A stretch of DNA of 64,000 nt from Brassica napus. Taxonomy: Eukaryota; Streptophyta; Magnoliopsida; Brassicales; Brassicaceae. Below are positions 1 through 11,800 of the stretch, one piece after another; position 1 is the first letter of the stretch; each line of letters opens with the position of its first letter. The stretch covers positions 620,001 through 684,000 of the forward strand of contig NC_063438.1 in the NCBI RefSeq assembly GCF_020379485.1. Reading direction: 5' to 3'. The translations under genes and the position numbers were made by a program. The notes under the pieces are model-generated. The model ran no database searches and was not told the origin of the DNA. It saw only the letters and a list, made by a program, of their open reading frames with translations.

Positions 1-1252
1 CATGTATAAATTTTATCAATCAAAATCCAACCTTTTACTTTATATTTTATCATCATTTTTATTAGCAATTGTCATCACATTATTGAAAAAGTTACTCTGC
101 AAATATTATCACTACGCATTGATTTTCTCAAACATAAAACCCATACTTTTTTTGAGAGAATGTTTTTCTTATCCTTAACCAAAACTAAATTATTCTTATT
201 CACATGATGTGTAGAATAATTTGGTTTTGGTCAAGGGATAAGCAAAAAATTCTCTCAAAATGGGATGCAATAATAGCTAAAGAGGCATTGAACAAAATTC
301 TAAAGGAAGAAGCAGCAAAAGTACATGTTGGAGATATATTACATCATCCTTTCATCGCTGTATAAAAGTTTATTTTTTCTCTCTCAAACATAATCTTATA
401 CTAGGTGCTTATTTATTCTAATAATATGCTTATGTTTTGCTCATATGAGTCCACACACATTGAATGCTATATGATCTTCGGGTTGGTCCTAAATCAATTT
501 ATCAGTTGTTGATTGTACATCATTTGGGCACTCTTTTGTTTCTCGAGATTATGACATTTTGCTTCCTTAGAAACCTGGTAGAAAATAAGAGTTGAATGCA
601 AATGTTTATTTCATCAATTCCACAACTAATTTTACCATTTGCTTTAAAAGGAATAGAATTCTAATTCCATCAATTCCATACAAAATTAAACAAAATTCAA
701 AGAAAAGTATTAGCGTTTTATAGTTACATCTAAGTGGAATGGTAAAGTTTTTTTTTTTTGTGATCCTTTGTGTTTTTTTTTCCTTTTTGCCTTTGGTTTA
801 ATTAAACAATTTCATTCTGGTTTATCTTATAGTTAACTAATCTTTTGGTTTGATGGTTATGTTGTTGGTATGATAAACAATATTTGTGCAGTTTGATGAA
901 CGAGGTCGTTGAAGTATGTCTTGCTGTTTATTATTCGTTAGATGTTAATGTTATCAATCCAAAGTTATGTAATCCCACATTATGACATCAATGGTACTTT
1001 TGATGAGAAAGTTTCTTATTTGGCTTTGGAATACACAAGATCTAAGCTACTAATGTTAGAACAAGTATTATAGATTTTTCAATAATATCTAAGAGTTTAT
1101 AATATTAGAAACTCTTCTCATTCTTTTCAGTTTGTTTACTTATATTAATATTAAGTTAAAAATCATTAAGATATTTTTATTGTGCTTGAGAATTCTCTTA
1201 ATTAACCTAACCTTTATTAATCTAATCTATTAATTTAGAGTCCAATATTTTC
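1..1252. repeat. left copy of a direct duplication (partner 2810-4623)
   Basis: The first bases of the window recur at 2810 and the two stretches stay colinear and nearly identical up to about 1252 and 4623. The left copy lacks a block of about 566 bp that in the right copy holds a coding exon (3598-4043): near 786 the polypyrimidine stretch joins directly to sequence that lies at about 4158 in the right copy, with a few T/G bases of microhomology. No gene is seen in this copy. The window starts inside the repeat, so its true left end is not visible. Confidence 0.92.
149..260. repeat. near-perfect foldback of about 112 bp, copy 1
   Basis: The arms are about 50 bases each. The left arm begins with TTGAGAGAATG and the right arm ends with ATTCTCTCAA; the centre is CACATGATGTG near 201-211. 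A few mismatches and one small bulge are visible between the arms. The same foldback recurs at 2957-3069. RNA from either strand could fold into a long hairpin. It may be a miniature foldback transposon or a young small-RNA hairpin; the sequence alone does not decide. Confidence 0.7.
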
Positions 1253-1256
1253 TACT

Positions 1257-1401
1257 GAAAAACACTGGCGTGGGCGGGAAGCTGAATATCTAAAGATATA
1301 TGGAGAAAGCAAAGAAACACGCTAAGTTAGCGCAGAAGATGGTTGACTATGAAAAATACTGGCGTAGGCGGAAAGCTGAATACCTGAAGATATATGGAGA
1401 A
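1257..1401 (+). repeat. two spaced copies of a 51-bp coding-like segment
   Basis: Segments at about 1257-1307 and 1351-1401 are near-identical. In one frame both read as a peptide resembling EKYWRRRKAEYLKIYGE; the second is followed directly by TAA. A short open frame (from about 1301, beginning MEKAKKHAKLAQKM) joins the two. This looks like the C-terminal end of a gene fragment that was locally duplicated. I do not recognise the parent gene. It sits just beyond the point where the flanking duplication loses homology. Confidence 0.4.
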
Positions 1402-1403
1402 TA

Positions 1404-1984
1404 AGAAACTTCTCGGTTTCATGCTTTGTCTTGTTTCATGCATGTGCTTTTTTTTTCAAGTGACTCCTCTGTTTCGCATGTGCTTTTTTTTTTAAAGTGA
1501 CTAAGTACTCATGGCTCAGTTACTGAGAATGATCGTTGAAAATTTGTTAACTCTCCCTACTAGTTTCATCAAATTGCAACAACATCCAGTTCATCTAATT
1601 CTTTTGCTTTCTTGGTTTCCAATATCTACTGCACGTGTTATTTCCTTTATTTATTTAGAAGCTCAAAGATATAGATATGTTTGAGAATAAGAGTGTAATG
1701 ATGATGTTTCATTTTAAGACAATTTGTTGTATCAAAATAGCAATGCTTTATACAATTTTCCAGTTTCTCCTTATCAATTCTTCCTAGGGACTTTAATATG
1801 AGCTCAACCTAACAGGGTTAGCCCTAACCCTACAAATCCATTTGTAACTCTAACCCTCATTTTTTAAACAGGGTTTAAACAGGGTTGGCCCTAATAGGAT
1901 CAGAGTTTAAATTCTAACCCTTTTATTTCGATTCACACAACTATTATACAATATTTAATAACGTTTTTCACTAAAAAAACTTAA
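1404..1984. other. AT-rich intergenic stretch
   Basis: No gene is recognised. Around 1801-1925 there are several degenerate CCCTAA/AGGGTT-like words (for example AGGGTTAGCCCTAACCCTAC), but no regular array. It leads into the minisatellite palindrome that follows. Confidence 0.4.
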
Positions 1985-2480
1985 AGTCGAGTTTTCTTGC
2001 TAAAAACTAAACAACGAAATTTTCCGTCGAAACCGAAAAATCGAGTTTTCAACCAAAACAACAAAATTGAGTTTTCCCTCCAAAAACGCAAAATCGAGTT
2101 TTTCGTCAAAACTTCAAAATCGAGTTTTCCCACCAAAAAATCAAAATCGAGTTTTTCGCCAAAACCTCAAAATCGAGTTTTCCCGTGAAAACGTAAAATT
2201 AAGTTTTCTGGAAAACCCGTAAAACTCAATTTCACAGTTTTGGCGGGAAAACTCGATATTCCGGTTTTAGTTTTGGCGGAAAAACTCGATTTTGCGGTTT
2301 CGGCGGAAAAACTCGATTTTGCGGTTTCGGCGAAAAACTCGATTTTGCGGTTTCAGCGGGAAAACCCGATTTGCCGGTTTCGGCGGAAAACTCGTTTTTT
2401 CTGTTTCGGCGGGAAAACTTGATTTGCCGGTTTTGACGGGAAAACTCGATTTGCCGGTTTCAGCGGGAAAACTCGTCTTT
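1985..2480. repeat. inverted minisatellite: two arrays in opposite orientation
   Basis: The left arm (about 1985-2212) repeats a unit of roughly 26-30 bp containing AAATCGAGTTTTC. The right arm (about 2215-2480) repeats its reverse complement, GAAAACTCGATTT, joined by TTTCGGCGG-type spacers. The centre lies near 2213. The whole is therefore a degenerate palindrome built from tandem repeats, as in plant foldback elements whose long inverted ends consist of short direct repeats. Open frames across it are low-complexity translations of the repeat, not genes. It lies between the two copies of the flanking duplication. Confidence 0.75.
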
Positions 2481-2956
2481 TATGTTGCTTCTTAAAACAT
2501 ATCTTTTATGTTTATTCGTTTTTTTGGTTAATTATGCTATGTATTGATGAACATTGTTAATCAATGATTGATTTTAAATATTTTATTAAAATCTAATGTT
2601 ATTGGTTATTGTATTTAAAATGTATTTATTTAAAGATCTTAAAATCTAGTGTTGTTGGTTCTTATTATATATATAATCTATTCATTAGAAAGTTTTGAAA
2701 TCCAATGTTATTCAATAAAAGATTTGCATACAATATTTAAAATCTTGTGTTATACGTATTTGATAAATTTAAACAATCCATTTAACGTGAAATATATTGA
2801 ATCTAATACCATGTATAAATTTTATCAATCAAAATCCAACCTTTTACTTTATATTTTATCATCATTTTTATTAGCAATTGTCATCACATTATTGAAAAAG
2901 TCACTCTTCAAATATTATCACTACGCATTGATTTTCTCAAACATAAAACCCATACG

Positions 2957-3069
2957 TTTTTTGAGAGAATGTTTTTCTTATCCTTAACCAAAACCAAATT
3001 ATTCTTATTCACATGATGTGTAGAATAATTTGGTTTTGGTCAAGGGATAAGCAAAAAATTCTCTCAAAA
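2957..3069. repeat. near-perfect foldback, copy 2
   Basis: Second copy of the foldback at 149-260, with the same CACATGATGTG centre. Just to its right, about 3022-3174, one plus-strand frame stays open and reads WSRDKQKILSKWDAIIAKEA onward to a TAA at about 3172. The same frame exists in copy 1. It may be a captured coding fragment. Confidence 0.65.
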
Positions 3070-3597
3070 TGGGATGCAATAATAGCTAAAGAGGCATTGA
3101 ACAAAATTCTAAAGGAAGAAGCAGCAAAAGTACATGTTGGAGATATATTACATCATCCTTTCATCGCTGTATAAAAGTTTATTTTCTCTCTCTCAAACAT
3201 AATCTTATACTAGATGCTTATTTATTCTAATAATATGCTTATGTTTTGCTCATATGAGTCCACACACATTGAATGCTATATGACCTTTGGGTTGGTCCTA
3301 AATCAATTTATCAGTTGTTGATTGTACATCATTTGGAGACTCTTTTGTTTCTCGAGATTATGACATTTTGCTTCCTTAGAAACCTGATAGAAAAGAAGAG
3401 TTGAATGCAAATGTTCATTTCATCAATTCTACAATTAATTTTACCATTTGCTTTAAATGGAATAGAATTCTAATTCCATCAATTCCATACAAAATTAAAC
3501 AAAATTCAAAGAAAAGTATTAACGCTTTATAGTTACATCTAAGTGGAATGGTAAAGTTTTTTTTTTGTGATCCCTTGTGTTTTTTTATCCTTTATAG

Positions 3598-4043
3598 GAG
3601 ACCGATACGAGGAAGGTGATATTACACCCAGGCCAATGATGAAGTTCAAGGCTGCTGGCGCTGATGTTTGGGATCCCAAATGGGATGCACATCCTATTGG
3701 CGGAGGTGCCAAAAAGATGTTGACAAGAGAAGAGCTCTTCGAAAGAGCCAATCCAGTAGATGATCCCCGCCCACTCCTCACGATGAAGGACATTCTCGAT
3801 GATCTTCTGGAGCTTCGTAAGAAGTCTGAAGTCACCTCAGGTGACTTCGCAAGACAGCTGCATGGGAGGGCAGCCACAATCGACCTCTTCAGCATCAAGG
3901 GTCCTATCTGCGAAGAGGTTGTGGAGAAGCTTCAAATGCTGTATGGCCTCTGGGAAAGTGGTGATGCAGACGACAAGAGATCGACACCGAAGGAGGATTA
4001 CATGGAGTGGTTCAAGAGAGATAGACGCTTTCAAGGAATTTAG
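3598..4043 (+). CDS. terminal exon of an uncharacterised gene, related to the gene at 32987-34255
   Basis: I do not recognise the function. A polypyrimidine stretch and TATAG acceptor precede the exon, which begins in phase 1 (G|GA) and encodes about 148 residues starting DRYEEGDITPRPMMKFKAAG and ending RRFQGI-stop. The second half aligns with the end of the protein at 32987-34255: a VTSGDFARQLH motif (VTSGDLARQIH there), then a block ending KLQMLYGLW (PKLYRFW there), then a charged tail with an RS-P-P-type segment and a final basic-aromatic stretch. Codon use and base composition are gene-like against the AT-rich surroundings. No upstream exon is evident in the 1.8 kb to the left, and the matching left duplicate lacks this exon. 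It is either the last exon of a gene with distant 5' exons or a stranded fragment. Confidence 0.6.
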
Positions 4044-4623
4044 GGATCGAGCTTGATTACTTTTTATTATAAATCACGTCCTTAGTTGAAATTTATTACC
4101 ATTAGAACACATATTTTATCATTAACTGCAGTTTAAAGCATGGAATCAAATTATGGTTTGCCTTTGGTTTAATTAAACAATTTCATTCTGGTTTATCTTA
4201 TATGTTAACTAGTCTTTTGGTTTGTTAGTTATGTTGTTGGTATGATAAAAAATATTTGTGCAGTTTGATGAACGAGGCCGTTGAAATATGTCTTGCTGTT
4301 TATTATTCGTTAGATGTTAATATTATCAATCCAAAGTTATGTAATCCCACATTATGACATCAATGGTACTTTTGATGAGAAAGTTTCTTATTTGGCTTTG
4401 GAATACACAAGATCTAAGCTACTAATGTTAGAACAAGTATTATAGATTTTTCAATAATATCTAAGAGTTTATAATATTAGAAACTCTTCTCATTCTTTTC
4501 AGTTTGTTTACTTATATTAATATTTAGTTAAAAATCATTAAGATACTTTTATTGTGATTGGGAATGCTCTTAATTAACCTAACCTTTATTAATCTAATCT
4601 TTTAATTTAGAGTCCAATATTTT

Positions 4624-7600
4624 CTATTGATAAAATATTGTCATTTAAGTTTTGGACCTATTCATTATTCATTATACAACATACTTGATAATGACTTATT
4701 TGATAATGTAAGATATTAATTGGCTTATAAATCTGTATTGTTACCATATTTTTTGGGGAATTTTTTTAAGTATTTAAATGTAAAGTCTTAAAAACAATTA
4801 AATCTTATTGAAATAATTTGTTACAGATATTTTAAATATGCATATTTAATTATCAAATACTCAAATAGTAAAAGAATGTTGTTGTTTTTTTTGTCAACTC
4901 GTTTATATTATTGATGCCCAGTGGACTAAACGTTTACAAGCAATTTCAAGCCCAACAAATATTACAATCAACCCATAAGCCCAAATGAAAGGATAATGAT
5001 GTTTGCATGTGTGACACTTACTCCCTTTCGTGGGTCTGATGCATCGGGAATCGGAAGACGAAGCTGTAGCCGGAAACCTACCGGAACAAAGATCTCCCCC
5101 GCCGACTCGCTTGATACTGCTTGTTCACTCTACTATCCTTCAAATCGCCATCGATCTTCAAGCGCTCATCTCAAATCGCTAGTAAAGGAATGCTGGTTAT
5201 TTGATTCACCATAATAAATCTGAAAATAAATTTAAATATAATCAATTAAATCAGCTAAGAATTTAAAATATTGTTCTCCAAGTCAAAAGACTATATGACC
5301 GTTCAATGATGACTCTTTACAAACTCTTTACCATAAAGTGTGAATGATCTCAAGAGACCATACAAGCAATATGAGATTCAAGTGGGTTTCTACCCCCTAA
5401 AACTTAAAAAAATAAATTAATTTTAACGATAAGAAAACTTACGTGAATATTTTTCATGTTGTATGCTAATTTAACCTCAATCACTTGCTTTCAGAAGCAA
5501 ATTTAAAAGTGATTATTGAACAAATTATAAATTTAAGATAAACAAAATGAATAACCAACTAATTTACTGTCATATATTTTTATTTTTTTTACGACCAAAG
5601 GCTATGAAACACTGTCATATATTTATATACATAATTTTATCGGTTTACTAAAAAAAAAAATAATAATCCACGTTTCAACACAGATGTAATTAAGTTTAAG
5701 ATCGAGTGGTTTAATTTTCAACCTAATATTCTTCGTTAGAAAGGATTGTATCATGGGCTCGGTTGTAACGGCAACCAGGCTTGCCTCAACTCTAATTTGG
5801 GCTGTGTGCTGAGTTCGTTCTTTTTCTTCAAAGCTTACTGGTATAGTAATTTAAGCACAAATCCAATGGTTGGAAGAAAAATTGGAAGAGTAGAGAGTTT
5901 TGCTTTAGTAGACTAACTGTATATTATATTATGAATTATATTAATATATTATGGATGTTATAGAATGAATATTCAAATGTTTTGTTTGAATATTATGAAC
6001 GCCTACTTATCGTCAAATCTCTATAATATTATTTGAGAAGTCAGTTTCCTATGTGTCGCTTTCACGTTGACTTTCACGATGGTTGATTACACTGATACCC
6101 TTAATGAATTCAAAATATTACATTTAAAATACTATTACTTATTTTTATATTTCGTTTCCTTTTCAAATTTTTCCAAAAAAACATATACATATAATAAAAA
6201 AGGAAATCTTTTATAAAGTAAAAAAAAACGAATTGAAAAACGAAAATAGTAATATTACATTTAAAAAATATTTTTAAATGACATAAAATATACTTTTGAA
6301 GTACTAAAATACTTTCTTTATATCTATATTTTCTTAGATGAAAAATATAAATTTGTATATAATGTGATTTCATTAAAAAATTACACAGATAATCTTGATA
6401 TTAGAAAAAAAATTAATGTAATAGAAATATTTGCGTATATCTATCAATTTTCTTAGATGATTACATAAAATAATTAAGAAACATAAACTGATATATGTTT
6501 AATTGACTAAAAATAGTTTATAATTAGTATTATTGAAATGGTTTATTTATTTTTCATACATTTAATTGACTATAATATATTTCAATTACAACAAAAAATA
6601 TCGATAAATTATATTTTACTTATATAATATTATTTTCAAATAAAATCACAATTTTGTTTACTGTTATTTTTAAGAGATATTAAAAAACTAAAAATAAATT
6701 AAAAATAAACAATTATGAAATAATTACAAAATAGTTTAATGAGGTAGATATATTATATTTTATCATTAATAAAGTTATTTGTGTTCTAAATATGAAATTT
6801 GCTTTTAAATTTTATGTTTATATGTTTGTGAAACTTAATAGAACCATAATCAAAATACCAAAGCAAATCTGAATTCTCATTTTTAAGATTATTTAAAATA
6901 CATTTCAGTTTTCATTCAATAAATCAAAGGTACAAAGTTATTTAAAATTTATAAAACAGTTTAATTATTGTAAGTATTGATATGTGTTCATGAGCTTCCA
7001 AAAATGTATCAGCTATTTTTTATCAACTTGTATCAGCTACTTATGCATGTAACTTCCTATTGATCACACTTTCTTTTCTAACATTTTTTAATAAAAACAT
7101 CAACATATAATTTGATAAATATTATGAAAATGCATGCGCATTTAAACGATAAATAAGATTGATTTGATTTGATTTAATTATAAAAAAAATTATACTTCAT
7201 TGAACTTATATCTAAAATCATAGATTTAAGTACAGTAAGAATTTATAAATTTATAAGAATAGTAATTTATTTTATAAATATAAATCATAGGACAACTTAA
7301 AACATATTAAAATGAAAATAAAATATTAACCAACCGTTACAATTTAGTTTTTTTGTAAAATTTATATATATGCATGAGACTTCAGAATAATATCGTTATA
7401 TTAGTTTATGTAATTTAGAATCAGACACTTTAGTTTATTTTTTATTTCATTCCAAGCACACTGTATCTTAAGTTATACCTAATATTCATAAAATATATTT
7501 ACATATCTAAGACAACAACCAGCTAAATGCAAATAAGAAATTAATCAAAATATTAATATATAGAATAAAAAATATTACGGTTGAATTCAGAAATGCAATC

Positions 7601-7796
7601 TAATTTACCCATATGATAAATAAATCGACTGTAAAAACAATAAAACCGAATATATATAACATATATAAAATCATATGCATAATTAACGTAATATAATATT
7701 ATTAAAATAAATGAAGCATATAAATTATAAATTAATTTAAAATTAAAATTAAATATCTATCAATTATTATAGTTTATTTACTTTAGAAATATTTAT
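4624..7796. other. AT-rich intergenic DNA with transposon debris
   Basis: About 3.2 kb without a recognisable gene. A GC-richer patch at about 5020-5190 stands out and encodes nothing I recognise; it may be an old retroelement fragment. Most of 6100-7790 is very AT-rich with short direct repeats and resembles the interior of the non-autonomous Helitrons seen elsewhere in the window. A Helitron-like terminus follows at 7797. Confidence 0.5.
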
Positions 7797-7828
7797 ACCC
7801 GTGCATGAGCACGGGAAAGTCACTTAGT
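7797..7828 (+). mobile_element. Helitron-like 3' end (hairpin plus CTTAGT)
   Basis: A short hairpin (CCCGTGCATGAGCACGGG) is followed about 8 bases later by CTTAGT, resembling the 3' end of plant Helitrons (subterminal hairpin, then CTRR, inserted 5' of a T). The terminal word is CTTAG rather than the usual CTAG, so it may be degenerate. The element body would lie to the left, in the AT-rich DNA; its 5' TC end was not located. Confidence 0.5.
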
Positions 7829-7839
7829 GTATATATATA

Positions 7840-7999
7840 GGCTTCGAATGGTAACATGCGTCCCGCACCGCACCGCAGTTAACAGTAACAAAAATCTCTA
7901 CATATACCATATATCTATACGTTTTTATAACTGTCTGAACCGCACCGCAGTCAAACCGCTTGTCCCGCACCGTTCAATCCGCTGTTACCATTCGGAGCC
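7840..7999. mobile_element. 160-bp MITE with 17-20-bp terminal inverted repeats
   Basis: The left end GGCTTCGAATGGTAACA and the right end TGTTACCATTCGGAGCC are inverted repeats with one mismatch; the pairing extends by AT/AT outside. The interior is rich in CCGCACCGCA words on both sides, so the subterminal regions are also partly inverted. No clear target-site duplication beyond TA/TATA is seen, so the superfamily is left open. It lies about 400 bp upstream of the ASY3 5' UTR. Confidence 0.7.
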
Positions 8000-8229
8000 T
8001 ATACGGATCTTCTTAACGCTAACCAGTCAAGTTTAACGAAACTGTTTACGTCTCCGTTTGACAAATATCTGAGAGTAGGGCAAAATATTGGAAACAAAAG
8101 ACACGTGTATTCATCTCAGTCGTACGTTAACGGGTATTTAATGTAATTAAGAAGAAATAGTAGGGTCAAAAGCGTCAATTCAGCTAAAGGCGGTTTTGTT
8201 TAACCATTTGCGAAAATCAAAAAGTTTCA

Positions 8230-8800
8230 ATCGGCCCGCCTCTCTCTCGCTCTCTCTCTCTGTCACTCAGAGCAGATTCAAATTCCAGTTACTTTTCCGG
8301 CGATCAAGGAGTTAGGGATCTCGCATTTCAAGCCGCGAGAGCTCTGGTTCGAGTAAGCACTTCTTCCTTGTTAACACCGTCGCTTGATTTTCTCTAATTT
8401 CGTTTCCGATTCGTCGCTTGTTTCTCTCGGAATCTGTGAAAACTCTGCTGCGATCTGTGCCTACGTCGTCTCGATTTCTGAATCCGATACCTGTATGATA
8501 GTGTTACGATTAGGGTTTGCTAATCTCGTCTATAACGATGTTTAGCTTCCACTATGTATTCACTGGTTCGAATTTGTTTTCTGTAGTCTGTGTTCTCCGC
8601 TTGTTTTGATCATTTTACCCAGATCTAACACCGTCTGTGGTTGCAGAGCTTCGATCGATCTATTTTTCAAATAGGTTATACGAAGATCGTTGTGTTGTTT
8701 CTCATTGATTCTCATCGATTGTGTTGTTCTGTTGATATTATGCATTCCTTATGTCTCAGAAGAATGCTTAACCTTCTGTGGTGATCATTTTCAGGGAAAG
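8230..8800 (+). promoter_or_regulatory. ASY3: ASY3 5' leader with a probable 5'-UTR intron
   Basis: A CT-rich stretch near 8240-8270 (a plant Y-patch-like sequence) is followed by leader sequence with a donor candidate at 8355 (GTAAGC) and an acceptor TTTTCAG directly before GGAAAG and the ATG at 8801. An upstream in-frame ATG at 8690 lies inside this inferred intron and is not the likely start. Confidence 0.5.
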
Positions 8801-11800
8801 ATGAGCGAATACAGAAGCTTCGGCAGTAACTTTCACCCATCAAGTCAATCTCGAAAGATGTCTATTGGAGTTATGGCTGATTCACAGCCCAAGAGAAACC
8901 CTGATGGAGATGCTGCTATTGGCAGAGCTGAGAAGTTGAAATCAGCCGCAGCAACCGATTTACAGCTGAACAAGAAGGTCACAGGTGATGATGTAGCTGC
9001 CAAGCAGAGGAGTTCAGCTACGGGGACTGAACACGTGACCTCACCTTGGAGGTCTCCCAGATCTTCTTATCGGAAATTGGGCACTTTGGAGAATGTTCTT
9101 TGCAAGCAAACGTCTACCTTGTCTGGTAGTAAAGGGTTAAACAAGGGACCAAATGGAGCACATCAGGCACCAGCTCGTGACACATTTCAAGACATTCCTG
9201 TCTCTAGTCCTCGGCACAGTGATGATGAGCCGATCAGTGGCAGGAAGGGTAACGAGATGGATAAGAGTCCTGAGAGGATGCAAGAACCTCCATCTGCAGT
9301 CTTGCCGCAAAAGGTTGCGTCACAGAGAGAAGAGAAGCGTGGACCAGAGACGGCTAAAGATGGAAGTACTGATGTTTTGAGATCGAAACTGTGGGAAATA
9401 TTGGGGAAAGCTTCGCCGGAATATAATGAAGATGTCAACTCTGAAACCCCAGAAGTGGTTAAGACAAACTCCAAGCTGAATCAAGACAAGAGTTCAGACA
9501 ATGATCCTCTTACTAAGCCTAGACACAATTCAGATACTATTGAAACTGATTCTGAAAGCCCTGAAGTTGCAACCAGAAGGCCGGTGACTAGATCTTTGTT
9601 GCAGAGGAGGGTGGGAGCCAGAGGTATTCAGAAGAGAGCCAAAACTGGTGCCAACTTAGGTGGCAAAAGCACAGAAGAAGTGAACAACGTGTTCACCTTT
9701 GAAGAAGGTTTTCGCGGGAGAAATGGCACCGCCATGAACTCCACTGGTGTGCCGAAGAAACAAAGGGGAAGGAAGAAAAATACTGCTGTAAAATGCCGCA
9801 AGGTTCAGTCTCGTGAAAAGGATGAAGCTGATGGGATTCTGAAGGAGACGAGCAAGAGTAAAACTCCAGCACGTTCTGAGAGTACAAGAACTGGCAAAAG
9901 GTCTTCATTGTCTGACAGAAAAGGAAGTTCCCTTGAGTTCAATCAACACACCAAAGCCCAAAACCAGAAACCAGATGTTAGAACAAGGGAAGAAGATTTT
10001 CAGCCATCACCAGAGGCTGAAACAGCAGCTACGCCAGAGATGTTCCGTGGATTATTTAAAAATGGCGATGAACAGAAAGGGCCGTGTGAAGTTCTCAGGG
10101 AAAAGTCTGTTGAGCCAGAAAATGACTTCCAGAGTCCAACGTTCGGATATAAAGCACCAATCTCAAGTCCTTCCCCCTGTCTTTCTCCTGAAGCATCTCC
10201 TTTGCATCCTCAGAATATTAGTCCCGCTTTTGATGAGGCTGAAACAACAATATTTAGCTTCGGTACTAAGAAAACTCCTCAAGGGACAAAAGGCGAAGCG
10301 TCAGATAAGAGATTGCATGTAACCTTCCTGAACTCAAGCTGCTTTGTTTCACTTAAAAATTATGCATGTTTGATTTTACATGTGTCCTCATTTATTTTCA
10401 GGACTTCTTGGAGAAGAAAGAAGATTATTCTTTCGGCAGAGAGAGTTCTGCCGAGCCAGATGAAGATTTAGTTCTCTCAGATCCGTCGTCTGATGAGAAA
10501 GATTCAGATGGATCAATAGAAGACTCACCCGCGTTGGGCCATTACAACAGTATGCTAATTATTTTACACTTTTCCCTATACATTCTTAACATAATCCACG
10601 TTTACCTACTTAACTGATCTTCTGGTTCAGGTCCCCAAGCAAAAGAAACTGCTAACGGGAGTAATAAGAAATCTAAGCCAGGCTTTAGCTCAGCTAAACG
10701 GAACTCGAACCTTAAGGGCAATGGACGTGTTACCTCGTCTTTGTCCGAAGGTACAATAAACATTTGTATGTCACTGTTGTAGCTGTTTATACTACACACT
10801 CATTTTGTTTTGTCATGGAAACTGAGCAGGGATGCATAAAACTGATTCCTTCCAGCGGTTTTCAGAGGTGGATGAAGATGAAGGCTTGGGAAGGTCTCTT
10901 GTTGGACATAATATTAAGTTTCTAGCTTATTATTTCTTCTTTCCTTGAGTCTTAATTAAATTACTTATATGCCATGTCTCAGGGCTGTTGCATTGTTTGC
11001 TGTGGCTCTTCAAAACTTCGAGAAAAAGCTGAAATCTGCAGCCAAAAAGAAGTCTTCAGAAATTATAGCATCAGTCTCGGAGGAGATACATTTGGAGTTG
11101 GAGAATGTGAAGTCTCACATCATAACAGAAGCGTATGTTCCTTCAATTGATTCAGCATTGTTCCTTTTTAGAGTATTAAATCATGCATATTGTTAAACTA
11201 CGGTACAGGGAAAAGACGAGTAACGTAGCCAAAACTAAGAGAAAGCATGCTGAAACAAGATTACAAGGTACAGTACTGAATCATATTTTGATCACTATGA
11301 TTTATTTTATAGTCATGAAGGGTAGGAGAGCTTGTAACTTTTCTATTTACCCAAAACATACTGTCTTAGTAGTCTACTCCTGATTCAGTGATAATAGATG
11401 ATATGTATACATTTGATTTAGGTTCTCATATTGATACGGAACTTACTATTAACATTGTTCCTCAAGCCAATGCTATATGCTCGATACTTATATGGGGAGT
11501 AGAACTATACACTTGCGTGTCTGGCTTGTCTTAAGAGTTTTGAGTTGTCTTCAATAAGTCCACATGCTGAATGAGAAAATGCAAGATATGTCGTGATCGT
11601 TCACTTAACTAATCTGACCGTATTACAGAGCAACAAGAGAAAATGAGAATGATCCATGAAAAGTTTAAGGATGATGTCGGGAACCATCTTGAAGATTTCA
11701 AGAGTACTATTGAAGGGCTTGAAGCAAACCACTCAGAGTTGAAAGGAAGCATAAAGAAACAAAGTATGTCACTTCTGTTATCCTTTCTTTATAACGGATC

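Larger units (their letters stand above)
2810..4623. repeat. right copy of the direct duplication (partner 1-1252)
   Basis: It is colinear with 1-1252 with scattered substitutions, including the foldback at 2957-3069. The one large difference is the extra block at about 3592-4157, which carries a coding exon. Homology ends at about 4623, where this copy continues into unrelated AT-rich DNA. Confidence 0.92.

Noticed and set aside
1801..1925. Interstitial telomere repeat
   Set aside because: Only scattered CCCTAA/AGGGTT-like words, no regular 7-bp plant telomere array.
8690..8800. Upstream in-frame ATG for ASY3
   Set aside because: It lies in the inferred 5'-UTR intron; a TTTTCAG acceptor just before 8801 and the family N terminus MSEYRSFG support 8801.
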